From: Paenibacillus baekrokdamisoli
GTDB lineage: Bacteria; Bacillota; Bacilli; Paenibacillales; Paenibacillaceae
Assembly (NCBI RefSeq): GCF_003945345.1
Contig: NZ_AP019308.1
Coordinates: 3,410,001 to 3,474,000 of the forward strand
DNA: 64,000 nucleotides
Direction of reading: 5' to 3'
This document shows, piece by piece, positions 34,126 through 42,453 of the stretch. The notes beneath the pieces were generated by a model. The model made no database searches. It saw nothing but the letters and a program-made list of their open reading frames with translations, and was not told the origin of the DNA. A program made the position numbers and the translations under genes. Position 1 is the stretch's first letter; every line of letters begins with the position of its first letter.

Positions 34126-34336
34126 AATTACTCCTTAACGTCTTTGCAGAATTTACTAAGATGCTTCTGGAAGAGCGAGCTCCCTTAGAAGCACAAAAAT
34201 GATTATCGATCATTACCTTACTTCTAATTGTACAGAAAAGGGGGCCAAGCTACAAATGAAGCCAGGTAGCGATTACTATCCTGCTCATGATACAATACGA
34301 ACAACCGTAAAGGTAAGAAGAGGAGGTCCTATATTA

Positions 34337-34561
34337 ATGAAAAATTTAGATCAACCGACAGCTGAAAATGTCGAATTCATGATAGAAGCGATTAAAACTA
34401 AATTAAGAATGGCTTCTGGAGCAGCCATGCAAGCATCAAACTTCAGTATGGACAAGTACGAGGATATGAAAGATATTTACGATCTCATAGCGAGTAAAGA
34501 AAAATTCAGTATTAGTGAAGTTGAAGCACTCGTATCTGAGCTTGGCCGCCTTCGCGCTTAA
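34337..34561 (+). CDS. yfkK: DUF1128-family protein (YfkK)
   Basis: 74-aa protein resembling B. subtilis YfkK: MKNLDQPTAENVEFMIEAIK, then SGAAMQASNFSMDKYEDMKD and a C-terminal VEALVSELGRLRA. All-helical, cytoplasmic, function unknown. The frame is open further upstream (to 34199), but GAGGAGG is 10 bases before the ATG at 34337 and the family is about 70 aa, so this start is firm. A hairpin (GCTTCT...AGAAGC, 34162-34193) lies in the divergent gap to yyaC. Confidence 0.88.
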   Translation: MKNLDQPTAENVEFMIEAIKTKLRMASGAAMQASNFSMDKYEDMKDIYDLIASKEKFSISEVEALVSELGRLRA

Positions 34562-34621
34562 TAAACCTACTTATTAACAGTTTGTGACAATTAGTAACAT
34601 TATTCGACCATATATTAGAAA

Positions 34622-34658
34622 AAAGAAACCGCTGCTTCTAAGCCGGTTTCTTTTTTAT
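34622..34658. terminator. Bidirectional terminator between yfkK and the next gene
   Basis: Stem GAAACCG / CGGTTTC with an 11-12-base loop, T-run on the plus side and A-run on the other. It serves convergent genes. Confidence 0.88.
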
Positions 34659-34674
34659 CTCTCAGACAGCTATT

Positions 34675-35133
34675 TTATTGGTCAAATGAATCATTCGATG
34701 GATCGGGAACTTTAGCAGCCGCGGTTATGGAAAGCTTAATCGTAACCACCTTATTCTCACCCTTCAAGAAATGAGCAAGCCGCTCCAGCTTATCAGCCAG
34801 CTCCGGTCCGGTTAATGTCGTATTGAGCTCATAACCGAATTGATCGGCAGGAAGACTTCGCTCATGCGTCACATAGGCAGCCGAAACATAGTGATCTGCT
34901 CCATTACGAGAGGACAGCAGTTGTTCTGGTGAGAACTTGTCTGATTTATTCACAACCCGTTCATATATTCGCAGCTTCTTAAGCAGCATGTAATATTGAG
35001 CTGAATGTTTGAAGCCCCAAGCATCACGAATATCCTTAAGCGTATAATCCATCTTCCACTGCTTCAGCTTCTCCACTTGGTCATCTGTTGATAAGCCCAG
35101 AAAATCATCCAGTGGTATAATTGGTAAAGGCAT
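34675..35133 (-). CDS. Hypothetical protein, 152 aa
   Basis: Not recognised. The N-terminal half is helical and could hold a DNA-binding-like segment (YTLKDIRDAWGFKHSAQYYMLLKKLRIYERV). The C-terminal half has a beta strand run (NKVVTIKLSITAAAKV) and amphipathic helix (GPELADKLERLAHFLKG). A good ribosome site GGAGGG is 7 bases before the ATG. The 226-bp gap upstream is AT-rich with no clear element besides the galT terminator. Confidence 0.6.
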   Translation of the reverse strand: MPLPIIPLDDFLGLSTDDQVEKLKQWKMDYTLKDIRDAWGFKHSAQYYMLLKKLRIYERVVNKSDKFSPEQLLSSRNGADHYVSAAYVTHERSLPADQFGYELNTTLTGPELADKLERLAHFLKGENKVVTIKLSITAAAKVPDPSNDSFDQ

Positions 35134-35301
35134 TCTAAATCCCTCCGAAAATTCTGAAATTGAACTCTTTTATATTTTCGCCACTGCTAACATGATTCCT
35201 CTAAATAATTATAAAAAAATTCCATTATTAATTATTATTAACCTAGGCTGCCAATGTAACTATGCAATAGCATAGCCCTATGTGCCCCTTCCTTAAACCA
35301 A

Positions 35302-35344
35302 ATAGACGATCTCTTTCCGAGATATCGGAAAAGCGATCGTCCTA
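35302..35344 (-). terminator. Terminator of the galactose operon
   Basis: Minus-strand stem GGACGATCGC / GAGATCGTC plus inner TTTCCGA/TCGGAAA, followed by TATTTGG. It lies 16 bases after the galT stop; the T-run is weak. Confidence 0.7.
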
Positions 35345-35359
35345 TTATTGTATCCCGCC

Positions 35360-36943
35360 TTATTGTTTGCTTGTGATCAAGCCGAGCGAGGTAAGGAACC
35401 GCTTAAATGCATATTGGCCTTCCCGTGTGCGTTTATAGACGCCAGCATCCTTGAGAACATCAAGAAATTTTCGGCCAACCTCATCTCGCAGCACCTCTTC
35501 GGCTTGCCAAGTAGATAGTTTATTACCATGAACGGCAATCATATCGCGAATCCAATCCTCATGCTTAGCTAGTGGACCATCCTGAAAAGAAGCTTGATTT
35601 AAATCCGTTCCGAGGGTGAGCATTTCTGCAATTTCTTCGAGCTCGGTTTTTAATCGACCTGGAAGAACAGCTAGTCCCATCACCTCGATTAAGCCGATAT
35701 TTTCTTTCTTAATATGGTGTAAGTGCTGATGCGGATGAAAGATTCCGCTCGGAAACGCTTCGGTTGTCCGGTTATTACGCAGAACGAGATCAAGTTCATA
35801 CTCACCGTTATCACGAATACGTGCGATTGGCGTAATCGTATTATGCGGCACTTGCTCACCGCCTTGATCCGAGAATGCAATAATATCTGCTTCAGGATCG
35901 CTATAAGAGCGCCATGCCGTCAGAAGGCGGCTTGCTGCCCTCAATACAGCCGCTTTACTTGTACCATTCACACGTACCACCGACATTGGCCATGCAACTG
36001 TGCCGTAACGAAGACCTGGCTCTGCAGGATCCGTGAAGATCGCTTCTACGGATGCTGCCTCCATCGGGAATACATGTCGACCCGCTTGAAAATGGTCATG
36101 GCTAAGAATGGAGCCGCCCACAATCGGCAAATCTGCATTTGATCCGATAAAGTAATGCGGGAATACATCGACAAAATCGAGCAGCCTTGCAAATGATTCG
36201 TCTGAGATGCGCATCGGCTCATGCTTTCCTTTGAACACGATGCTGTGCTCATTGTAGTAGACATAAGGCGAGTATTGGAAGTACCATTGTTCTCCACGCA
36301 GTTCCAGCGGGATTACACGGATATTTTGACGGCCTGGATGGTCGGCACGGCCCGCATAGCCTACATTATCGATACATAGTAAGCATTTTGGATAATGACT
36401 GGGTGCCATTGTTTTGAGCAAAGCAATTTCCTTGGGGTCCTTCTCCGGCCTCGATAAATTGATGGTAATCTCAAGCTTACCGTATTCGGTTGGCTGCTCC
36501 CAATACTGATTCTTCGCAATGCGATCCATCCGTATATAATTAGAATTGATATTCTGGCGATAGAAATCATCTGTCGCACGGGCAACACCCTCAGATGCAG
36601 AGAGTCTTTGGAACTTGGCTGCTGTCTCTGACGGACGTGGCATAACCAGTCCCATAATGCGTGCATCCAGCAAATCTCGGAACGTGATTGTGTTATCAGG
36701 AATAAGACCGATTGACGCGCCGTAATCAAGAAGCTGCTCCAGCACCGTTATTGGGCTTTGGAGATTCTCCTCAGGCACTTCGCCACTGTAGGCTTCGGTA
36801 AATTTGAATAGGTCCAGCAATGCATTTCGTGACGAATAGCTATCAAGCTGCTCAGCCAGTCCATGCTGAACAGCGAATTGAACCAGACGTTCGATCAGTA
36901 CGAGCGCTTCATCAGCACTCGGCGTTTGATGTTGTTGTTTCAT
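35360..36943 (-). CDS. galT: Galactose-1-phosphate uridylyltransferase, class II
   Basis: Leloir-pathway enzyme, 527 aa, exchanging UMP between UDP-glucose and galactose-1-phosphate. The length and sequence (YIRMDRIAKNQYWEQPT, ILSHDHFQAGRHVFPME, FPSGIFHPHQHLHHIKKENI) fit the Gram-positive class II GalT, where the His-rich segments hold the nucleophile and metal sites. AAAGGAG precedes the ATG. Last gene of galK-galE-galT. A hairpin in the 75-bp gap from galE (ATACCACCC/GGGTGGTAT, 36980-37010) lacks a T-run and may affect transcript stability. Confidence 0.95.
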   Translation of the reverse strand: MKQQHQTPSADEALVLIERLVQFAVQHGLAEQLDSYSSRNALLDLFKFTEAYSGEVPEENLQSPITVLEQLLDYGASIGLIPDNTITFRDLLDARIMGLVMPRPSETAAKFQRLSASEGVARATDDFYRQNINSNYIRMDRIAKNQYWEQPTEYGKLEITINLSRPEKDPKEIALLKTMAPSHYPKCLLCIDNVGYAGRADHPGRQNIRVIPLELRGEQWYFQYSPYVYYNEHSIVFKGKHEPMRISDESFARLLDFVDVFPHYFIGSNADLPIVGGSILSHDHFQAGRHVFPMEAASVEAIFTDPAEPGLRYGTVAWPMSVVRVNGTSKAAVLRAASRLLTAWRSYSDPEADIIAFSDQGGEQVPHNTITPIARIRDNGEYELDLVLRNNRTTEAFPSGIFHPHQHLHHIKKENIGLIEVMGLAVLPGRLKTELEEIAEMLTLGTDLNQASFQDGPLAKHEDWIRDMIAVHGNKLSTWQAEEVLRDEVGRKFLDVLKDAGVYKRTREGQYAFKRFLTSLGLITSKQ

Positions 36944-37018
36944 AATAGACTCCTTTGTAAAGCGCTCTGCTAACTATGCATACCACCCGCTCTAGCTGAG
37001 GGGTGGTATACGGTGACT

Positions 37019-38008
37019 TTACTTGTCGTTATAGCCGCTTGGATTAGCTTGGTGCCACGCCCATGCGCTGCCGATAATGTCTTCAAGTTTATTACGTGTA
37101 GGATTCCAGCCAAGCTCTTGGCGAGCACGATCGGATGAGGCAACGAGTATAGCTGGATCACCCGCACGGCGATCCTCGATGACAGCTGCTATTTCACGAC
37201 CAGTTACTTGGCGTGCTGTGTCAATAACCTGCTTCACGGAGAAGCCTGTACCGTTACCTAAATTATAAACCGAGCTTTCGCCGCCTTTACGCAAACGATC
37301 AACCGCTAGCACATGCGCATCGGCAAGGTCGCTTACATGAATGTAATCACGGATACAAGTGCCATCCTCAGTCGGATAATCTTCTCCGAAGACGGAGATA
37401 TGAGGCCTCTGGCCAAGTGCCGCCTGAATAACTAATGGGACCAGATGCGTCTCCGGACTGTGATCCTCGCCGATACGGCCGCTAGCGTGAGCGCCTGCTG
37501 CATTGAAATAACGAAGTGCGACGAATTTCAAGCCATAAGCGGTATCGTACCACTTCATCATTTTCTCCATAGCCAGCTTGGTTTCTCCATAGGTGTTCGT
37601 AGGAAGCGTCCGGTCATTCTCTTGGATCGGCAAGCTTTCTGGTTCGCCGTAGGTTGCCGCAGTCGATGAGAATACAATCTTCTTCACGTCATATTGGATC
37701 AGCTTCTCCAGCAATACAAGCGTGCCATAGACATTGTTGTGATAATATTTGCCTGGATCCTTCATACTCTCGCCTACTAGTGAATTAGCTGCAAAATGTA
37801 TAACAGCATCAATGCTATTCTCTTGAAAAATCGTATCTAGAAATTCTCCATCACGCAGGTCACCTACATAAAGTTTACCGCCGATAATGGCATCCTTATG
37901 GCCTTGCTGCAGATTGTCTATAATAACGATTTCTTCACCGCGCTCTACTAATGCTGCCACGGCATGCGAGCCAATATAACCCGCTCCTCCAGTTACTAAT
38001 ACTGCCAT
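37019..38008 (-). CDS. galE: UDP-glucose 4-epimerase
   Basis: Cytoplasmic extended-SDR epimerase, 329 aa, interconverting UDP-galactose and UDP-glucose. NAD motif VTGGAGYIGSHAV, then FSSTAATYG, catalytic Y-x-x-x-K in NTYGETKLAMEK, and ALRYFNAAGAH. The frame extends to 38047, but GGGGAG is 7-8 bases before the ATG at 38008 and the NAD motif begins right after it. Besides galactose use, it could feed UDP-galactose to the surface-polysaccharide genes further right. Confidence 0.95.
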   Translation of the reverse strand: MAVLVTGGAGYIGSHAVAALVERGEEIVIIDNLQQGHKDAIIGGKLYVGDLRDGEFLDTIFQENSIDAVIHFAANSLVGESMKDPGKYYHNNVYGTLVLLEKLIQYDVKKIVFSSTAATYGEPESLPIQENDRTLPTNTYGETKLAMEKMMKWYDTAYGLKFVALRYFNAAGAHASGRIGEDHSPETHLVPLVIQAALGQRPHISVFGEDYPTEDGTCIRDYIHVSDLADAHVLAVDRLRKGGESSVYNLGNGTGFSVKQVIDTARQVTGREIAAVIEDRRAGDPAILVASSDRARQELGWNPTRNKLEDIIGSAWAWHQANPSGYNDK

Positions 38009-38073
38009 TTGGTTTCTCCCCTTTTCAGTTCGTTCCTTGTCCTTCATTCCTTGTCCAAGAAGTTCTTAAACGC

Positions 38074-39246
38074 TTAAGATAATTGCTCTACACCATTACC
38101 GATTGTACAAACATAAAAGTCTGGTGTAAGGCCTGTCGCTGCAAAATACTGACGTCCGACTTCTTCCTTGAAGCGTTCGATGCTGTCCTCGTGAACAAGT
38201 GAGACTGTACAGCCGCCAAAGCCGGCCCCCGTCATTCTTGAGCCGAGTACGCCTTCCACGGAACGTGCTGCTGTAACCATTGCATCGAGCTCTAAACCTG
38301 TTACTTCGTAAAGATCACGAAGCGAGTCATGCGACTGATTCATCAATTGTCCGAAGGCTTCCAAGTCATTCGCCTTAAGCACCTCGATGGAACGAATAAC
38401 ACGGTCTATCTCTTCCACCACATGCTCAGCGCGCATGCGGACGACTTCATCCTTGATGAGATGCTTATTCGCGTTAAAATCTGCAAGGGAGAGCTGACCA
38501 AGCAGGGTAAGACTTGGGAAGGCTGCCTTCAAATCCTCAACCGCTTGCTCGCATTGACTGCGGCGCTCGTTATATGCAGAATCCACTAGCCCCCGACGTT
38601 TATTCGTATTGCCGATGACCAATTGATACTGACCAGATTGGAAAGAAACCAGATCATATTCGAGTGTATCGCACATGAGCAGAATCGCGTGATCCTTACG
38701 ACCATTTGCTACCGCAAATTGATCCATGATGCCGCATTGAACACCGTTGAATTCATTCTCCGATTTCTGTGAAAGCAGTGCGATCTCAACTGTATCCGTA
38801 GGATATCCGCCCATCGTCAGCAGCGCAAAAGCCGTAACAACTTCAATGGATGCCGAGGATGAAAGACCTGCTCCATTAGGAATCTCACCATGAAACAGAA
38901 GATCGAAGCCTGTTTCAAACTTGCGACCGCGCTGCTGAAGCTCTTTCACGATACCCTTTGGATAGTTCATCCAATCATCGGCTTCATCATAAGCGATCGG
39001 CTCAATTGGCAAATGCCTATGCTCGGCAAAGTTTGTTGAGGCTAAGCCTAGTTGATTATCATTGCGGTTGCGGATCAGCAGCGTTGTACCAAAGGTCAAT
39101 GCCGCTGGAAAAACATAACCTCCATTATAATCCGTATGTTCCCCAATCAGGTTAACCCTGCCTGGCGCATGAAAGACATGGATGCTCTCTGATGATTCAC
39201 CATATACGTTAAGAAATCGTTGTGTCAGCTCCTGGATGTTAGCCAT
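38074..39246 (-). CDS. galK: Galactokinase
   Basis: GHMP kinase, 390 aa, phosphorylating galactose at C1. It has HAPGRVNLIGEHTDYNGGYV near the start (galactokinase signature), the ATP loop GEIPNGAGLSSSASIEV, catalytic Asp in GIMDQFAVANG, and GSRMTGAGFGGCTVSL near the C-terminus. First gene of the operon; a -10 hexamer TATACT is at 39294-39299 on the minus strand with a poor -35. The divergent AraC-type gene is the likely regulator. Confidence 0.96.
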   Translation of the reverse strand: MANIQELTQRFLNVYGESSESIHVFHAPGRVNLIGEHTDYNGGYVFPAALTFGTTLLIRNRNDNQLGLASTNFAEHRHLPIEPIAYDEADDWMNYPKGIVKELQQRGRKFETGFDLLFHGEIPNGAGLSSSASIEVVTAFALLTMGGYPTDTVEIALLSQKSENEFNGVQCGIMDQFAVANGRKDHAILLMCDTLEYDLVSFQSGQYQLVIGNTNKRRGLVDSAYNERRSQCEQAVEDLKAAFPSLTLLGQLSLADFNANKHLIKDEVVRMRAEHVVEEIDRVIRSIEVLKANDLEAFGQLMNQSHDSLRDLYEVTGLELDAMVTAARSVEGVLGSRMTGAGFGGCTVSLVHEDSIERFKEEVGRQYFAATGLTPDFYVCTIGNGVEQLS

Positions 39247-39437
39247 CGTTGCACCACTTTCCTTCTGTTGTGTAGTTGTTTCACTCTAGCATTAGTATAG
39301 CTGAACACAGAGTAGAACAAAATGGCTTGATGTGAGCATGACATGGATATATGTGACTTTATTCGAATGTATGAAGGAAGCTATGTTACTATTAAAGCCT
39401 AAGCAGATATTCCTATTGGCAAAGGAAGTGGAGCGAT

Positions 39438-40295
39438 TTGAACCGATCAGTAACCTACTCGGTTGTATCGAACCCGATACCGAATGAACATGGTGATTTA
39501 TATGTATTATTTTCCGGTGAAAGCCAAACAAAGCCCGGCCATATGGTCGGGCCCAAAGTCTATGACTTCTATTTGATGCATCATGTACTGTCTGGCTCCG
39601 GCACTTTCTCTTATGAGGGCGAGCAGCGTGAGGTAAGTGCCGGACAGTCCTTCTTGATTCATCCTGACCAGCTAATCAGCTATGCCTCAAGTGAATCGGA
39701 GCCTTGGCGTTATCGCTGGATAGCCTTTGAAGGACCTCAAGCTGCCAAGCTCGTTTCTGGAGCCGGCCTATCCGCACAGCAGCCCATTATCAACACAGGT
39801 CTGAATCCAAGAGTAAGTGTGCTCTACCGCAGTATAGAGCGATCCTTCCGTCATGGCGGCTCGACCGCACATCTGCGCGCAGCCGGCTATTTATATCTTT
39901 TGTTTGCCGAGTTCGGCATGCTGCTTAGCAAGGAGGAAGCAGGAGCTCCTCAGCGAGGCAATGATGGCAAGGCGCTCATACAGCAGGTTATCCGTTATCT
40001 ATCAACGCAATATACGGAACCTATATCAATCGAGAATATAGCAGAGATGCTCGGTTATAACCGCGCTTATCTATCACGGCTATTCAAGCAGCAAACCGGC
40101 CTTACACCCGTAACGTTCCTGCTCAAGCTTCGCATAGATAAAGCACATTTATTACTGCGTGAGCGGCTGGAGCTGACGATTGAGCAAGTCGCTGCTTCAG
40201 TCGGCTTTCAGGACCCGCTCTACTTCTCCAAGCAATTCCGACGTTTCTACGGGCAGTCGCCGACCGTTTATCGAGAGACCATGAAGACGCTGTAA
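39438..40295 (+). CDS. AraC-family transcriptional regulator of the gal operon
   Basis: 285-aa regulator. The N-terminal cupin-like sugar-binding domain includes GYDFYLMHHVL-type sequence (VYDFYLMHHVLSGSGTFSYE and AGQSFLIHPDQLISY). The C-terminal double helix-turn-helix has IENIAEMLGYNRAYLSRLF and VAASVGFQDPLYFSKQFRRF. The start is TTG at 39438 with GTGGAG 4-5 bases upstream. It is divergent from galK with a 191-bp shared region, so galactose-dependent activation of galKET is the natural inference. Confidence 0.9.
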   Translation: MNRSVTYSVVSNPIPNEHGDLYVLFSGESQTKPGHMVGPKVYDFYLMHHVLSGSGTFSYEGEQREVSAGQSFLIHPDQLISYASSESEPWRYRWIAFEGPQAAKLVSGAGLSAQQPIINTGLNPRVSVLYRSIERSFRHGGSTAHLRAAGYLYLLFAEFGMLLSKEEAGAPQRGNDGKALIQQVIRYLSTQYTEPISIENIAEMLGYNRAYLSRLFKQQTGLTPVTFLLKLRIDKAHLLLRERLELTIEQVAASVGFQDPLYFSKQFRRFYGQSPTVYRETMKTL

Positions 40296-40333
40296 GCTGA
40301 AGGAGTTCAGGAATTTAATCAGTGCTTGCCATC

Positions 40334-40482
40334 AGGAAAACAAAAGCGCAGCGGACGGAATCGTTCTGAAGAAGCGTAGCGTTCGCCTTTGTCTCCTTAT
40401 TTCTACCCCTGAGGGATAGAATCAAGAAATAGGGAGACAACAGCGATCGTAAGAATGATCCGTCCGCGCAGCGGGCTTCCTG
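40334..40482. repeat. Large intergenic inverted-repeat element, about 150 bp
   Basis: Nested arms AGGAA/TTCCT, GCGGACGGA/TCCGTCCGC, TCGTTCT/AGAATGA, TTTGTCTCC/GGGAGACAA and ATTTCT/AGAAAT centre on CCCCTGAGGG near 40409. The whole segment folds into one long imperfect hairpin. It fills the gap between the convergent AraC and AI-2E genes and ends at the AI-2E stop codon. I have seen similar elements in Paenibacillus genomes, but no copy number can be given here. Confidence 0.85.
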
Positions 40483-41568
40483 TTATTCGACGAGCTCCTC
40501 AACCTTCTCGGCTAAGAATAGACGATAAATACGGACGATGATGATTTTGACGACCATGTAGAACGGAATCGCCAGAATAACGCCTAGAATACCAGACATC
40601 TCCCCCGCTACCAGCAATAAAACGATCGTAGTCAGCGGATGAATATCGATTCTTTTCCCATAAATAAAAGGCGATAAAACGTTCCCCTCAATTTGCTGGG
40701 CGATTACAACGACGATCAACACCCATAGTACCATGGTTGGAGAAACAATAAAGGCTACAATAACACATGGAATAGCGCCTAGTATTGATCCGATATACGG
40801 GATAATGTTGAGAATCGTGGCAATGATCGCGATCAGCAGCGAATAGGGCAAGCCTATGATCAAAAATCCGATGTACATCATAACGCCAAGCAAAGAGGTA
40901 ATAATCATCCGGCCCAGAATAAATCCGCTCAAAGCCGAATCGATTTCGTCCAGCACTTCTTTTCCATCCCGCGTGTATCGACTTGGAATGAGGTGAAGAA
41001 AAGATCTCGGGATGGACTCCCCTTCTTTGAGCATGTAATACGAAATAATTGGAGCAGTCGCTACAACGATGATGAAGCTGGTTATGGCAGAGATGACATT
41101 CGTCACATAATTGGATGCAGTCGTAATGATTGTGTTCAGAAGCTCGGATAGTTTGTTAGAAAGATCCGAATTACCCGGGTTTAAGAAACCAACGATTCGA
41201 TTGCTCTGAATATTGTTAAGTTGAGTCTTGAATCCTTCAATCAGCATTGGAACACTATCGGCAAAGTTATTGATCTGTTTAATGAGTGTCGGCCAGACGA
41301 CGATGAAGAAAATAAAAGCCAAGGCTGCAAATAGGAAATAAATCAGCAGAATGGCTACGATTTTGTTCATTTTCCTTTCTGTGAGGAAGTGAACAATCGG
41401 ACGCAGCAAGTAGTAAAAGAAACCTGCGAGTACAAAGGGCACAATGAGGATGTTGAACATTTTGGATAAGGGTTGGAATAGAAAGCTGACCTTTGAAATC
41501 ATGTAGATGATCAGCAGCAGCCCCAGCGTATACACGCAAAATCGAAAAAATCTGCTTTTTTGCAGCAT
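40483..41568 (-). CDS. AI-2E/PerM-family membrane transporter
   Basis: Integral membrane protein, 361 aa, about eight helices: two pairs at the N-terminus (residues 10-80), a long amphipathic middle region (QINNFADSVPMLIEGFKTQL), and the family core GLPYSLLIAIIATILNIIPYIGSILGAIP near residues 240-270. Relatives include B. subtilis YtvI/YueF and the E. coli TqsA and PerM. Reported roles are autoinducer-2 export or sodium/proton antiport, so the substrate is undecided. Confidence 0.88.
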   Translation of the reverse strand: MLQKSRFFRFCVYTLGLLLIIYMISKVSFLFQPLSKMFNILIVPFVLAGFFYYLLRPIVHFLTERKMNKIVAILLIYFLFAALAFIFFIVVWPTLIKQINNFADSVPMLIEGFKTQLNNIQSNRIVGFLNPGNSDLSNKLSELLNTIITTASNYVTNVISAITSFIIVVATAPIISYYMLKEGESIPRSFLHLIPSRYTRDGKEVLDEIDSALSGFILGRMIITSLLGVMMYIGFLIIGLPYSLLIAIIATILNIIPYIGSILGAIPCVIVAFIVSPTMVLWVLIVVVIAQQIEGNVLSPFIYGKRIDIHPLTTIVLLLVAGEMSGILGVILAIPFYMVVKIIIVRIYRLFLAEKVEELVE

Positions 41569-41590
41569 GATTGAACTCGCCCCTTTGGAT

Positions 41591-41625
41591 ACAAAAGTAG
41601 ACCGTTCGCCAATGAACGGTCTACT
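41591..41625 (-). terminator. Intrinsic terminator upstream of the AI-2E gene
   Basis: A perfect 12-bp minus-strand stem AGTAGACCGTTC / GAACGGTCTACT with a 5-base loop, followed by TTTTGT. No protein gene ends nearby upstream, so it terminates either an unannotated RNA or a leader of the AI-2E gene. Confidence 0.8.
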
Positions 41626-41870
41626 CTTGTTAGATGTTTCTATTGGATAATTCCATTTTATACAAGAACCAAGGGGGAGTAAACCACTCGAGGATTAAAA
41701 TCCTCATTGGGGAATGGCACACCGCCCCAAGCGATGACGACAATCTATCCCAAGTTATGAACCGTATGAACATTAGTGACTTGAACTTCCATCGTAAATC
41801 CATCATTCATTCGGGTTGATACATGAGACTAGAATGACTTGAATGACTTGAACTCGCTTAAATGGTATAG
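41594..41870 (-). ncRNA. Candidate structured RNA upstream of the AI-2E gene
   Basis: Upstream of the orphan terminator three hairpins stand head to tail on the minus strand: TTGGGG/CCCCAA (41707-41730), GAGGATT/AATCCTC (41690-41705) and GAGT/ACTC (41677-41689). A weak coding alternative exists: a frame from the ATG at 41810 that meets an in-frame TAG after 21 codons and continues 28 codons more. The 5' end is not defined. This is part of the 880-bp gap 41569-42453. Confidence 0.35.
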
Positions 41871-41959
41871 ACCACAGTTAGGCTCGTCTTCTGCCGAAAA
41901 TAAGCGAGATGACGAAAATAACAAGAAATACGAAGAATAAAACGGCTCAACACTAAAAC

Positions 41960-42347
41960 TAGTGGTTGACGACGAAGGTAATCAGATGTTGAGCGGACAG
42001 GAGAGCTCTTATTTCATTCCAATCACTGCATGTAGGTAGACTAAAGGACAGAGAAGCCGCTATTCTCCAGCAAATCATCTGAAACCAGCTGCATTTTAGT
42101 TGATAGCGGAACCTGTGTCCGCTGAACTTGTTTGGAGTCGTGTTTCGATCTGAATAGCGGTTCCACAGTCCGCTCAGCAAGATTAACGGGAAAAATGACC
42201 GCTCAGCCCAAAATCGAGAGAATGAAATGGTGGTTTTCCTGTTATTTCTTATTGAACGTCTGAATCGCTGTGTAGAATCACCTATCGACGAATAAAAAGC
42301 GGCTTAGACTCGAAACGGACCCGTTACAAAATAGTCAACCACTGATT
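41960..42347 (+). repeat. Degenerate palindrome cluster flanked by a short inverted repeat
   Basis: Several AGCGG(A/T)...TCCGCT palindromes occur (42105-42123, 42156-42174, with halves near 41986, 42054 and 42200). TAGTGGTTGAC at 41960-41970 is matched by the reverse complement GTCAACCACT near 42337. The segment has no credible gene. The rest of the gap to 42453 shows only a 16-codon open frame (42377-42427, minus) without support. Confidence 0.5.
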
Positions 42348-42453
42348 ATAAGATTGAGCCAATAAAACTTTTGCTTTACTTCCGGCTTGTCGCTGCTAAT
42401 GTAAATAATCCTAAAATCCCTGCCATTAAAGCCCTTGAGGAAATATAAAATGG

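Noticed and set aside
36977..37011. Terminator between galE and galT
   Set aside because: The hairpin lacks a T-run in the transcribed direction, and galT has no separate promoter visible; kept only as a note under galT.
37000..37015. GGGTGGTA as a T-box antiterminator element
   Set aside because: No T-box stem I, specifier or following terminator, and it lies between galE and galT.
42377..42427. 16-codon minus-strand frame beginning MAGILGLFTLAATSRK with an AAGGG before it
   Set aside because: Too short to judge, only a weak ribosome site, and no neighbour that suggests a peptide signal. Noted only.
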